Of a stretch of 64,000 nt of DNA, positions 63,991 through 64,000 are shown piece after piece (positions within the stretch are counted from its first letter, which is position 1; every line of letters begins with the position of its first letter). The DNA comes from Loxodes magnus (lineage: Eukaryota > Ciliophora > Karyorelictea > Loxodida > Loxodidae): the NCBI GenBank assembly GCA_946699065.1, contig CAMPDV010000136.1, positions 248,001 through 312,000 on the forward strand. The letters run 5' to 3'. The translations under genes and the position numbers were made by a program. Under the pieces are notes generated by a model. It saw nothing but the letters and a program-made list of their open reading frames with translations. It ran no database searches and was not told the DNA's origin.

Positions 63991-64000
63991 ATTTAATTTT

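Noticed and set aside
1..64000. Tetrahymena/Paramecium-type code (TGA only stop)
   Set aside because: It would truncate the LINE ORF2 more than twenty times and the kinase, RING and TPR genes at conserved Trp sites present in several copies.
1..64000. CRISPR arrays, tRNA, rRNA genes and telomere repeats
   Set aside because: None seen on either strand. Short repeats are TTA microsatellites or dispersed copies without regular spacing.

Overview
The window looks like nuclear DNA of a ciliate that uses the karyorelict code (as in Loxodes): UAA and UAG are Gln, and UGA is Trp inside genes but also the stop at gene ends. The evidence is direct. Read this way, long recognisable proteins appear whose conserved Trp positions carry TGA: the GDWNAH motif of a LINE endonuclease, the DxWxxG motif of a kinase domain and the Trp in a CWCC zinc knuckle. 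The same genes end in TGA. The DNA is very A+T-rich, intergenic DNA is highly repetitive, and the introns seen are 17-18 nt. The species is inferred; Condylostoma (all three codons ambiguous) is the main alternative, but every convincing stop here is TGA.

Layout. (1) 1-4860: a repeat unit (K1) with a calcium-sensor pseudokinase gene. (2) 4861-9994: an APE-type LINE on the minus strand (ORF1, ORF2 with endonuclease and reverse transcriptase). (3) 10-16.5 kb: A+T-rich DNA, no gene recognised. (4) 16.5-26.1 kb: left arm of a large inverted repeat, carrying kinase copy K2. (5) 26-48.8 kb: mostly single-copy, gene-bearing DNA: RING/PHR-like gene A (30.0-31.5 kb), an unrecognised frame (33 kb), a four-helix membrane protein (34.9-35.8 kb), an unrecognised gene on + (36.8-38.4 kb) converging on a 775-aa TPR protein (38.5-40.8 kb), a coiled-coil protein (44.8-45.6 kb) and a further unrecognised gene (46-47.7 kb). 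(6) 48.9-50.85 kb: two ORF1-only retroposons (B, D). (7) 49.8-63.1 kb: right arm of the inverted repeat with K3, interrupted by RING gene B, itself interrupted at its 5' flank by ORF1-only retroposon C. (8) 63.1 kb to the end: another decayed ORF1 element (E).

How the parts fit. Two themes stand out. The first is a retroelement family: one LINE supplies endonuclease and reverse transcriptase, while at least four ORF1-only relatives (zinc-knuckle proteins, some with TTA-repeat tails and small RNA hairpins) look like non-autonomous partners. The second is duplicated signalling-type genes with open frames: three copies of a myristoylation-motif, EF-hand pseudokinase that lacks every catalytic residue, and two copies of a RING-coiled-coil protein whose N-terminal halves are almost identical in DNA while the C-terminal domains have diverged but keep their protein pattern. 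With all three stop codons readable, every frame is nearly open, so frame length alone is no evidence; calls rest on motifs, repeat copies or protein-like composition. All reading was by eye, and ends of unrecognised genes are approximate.
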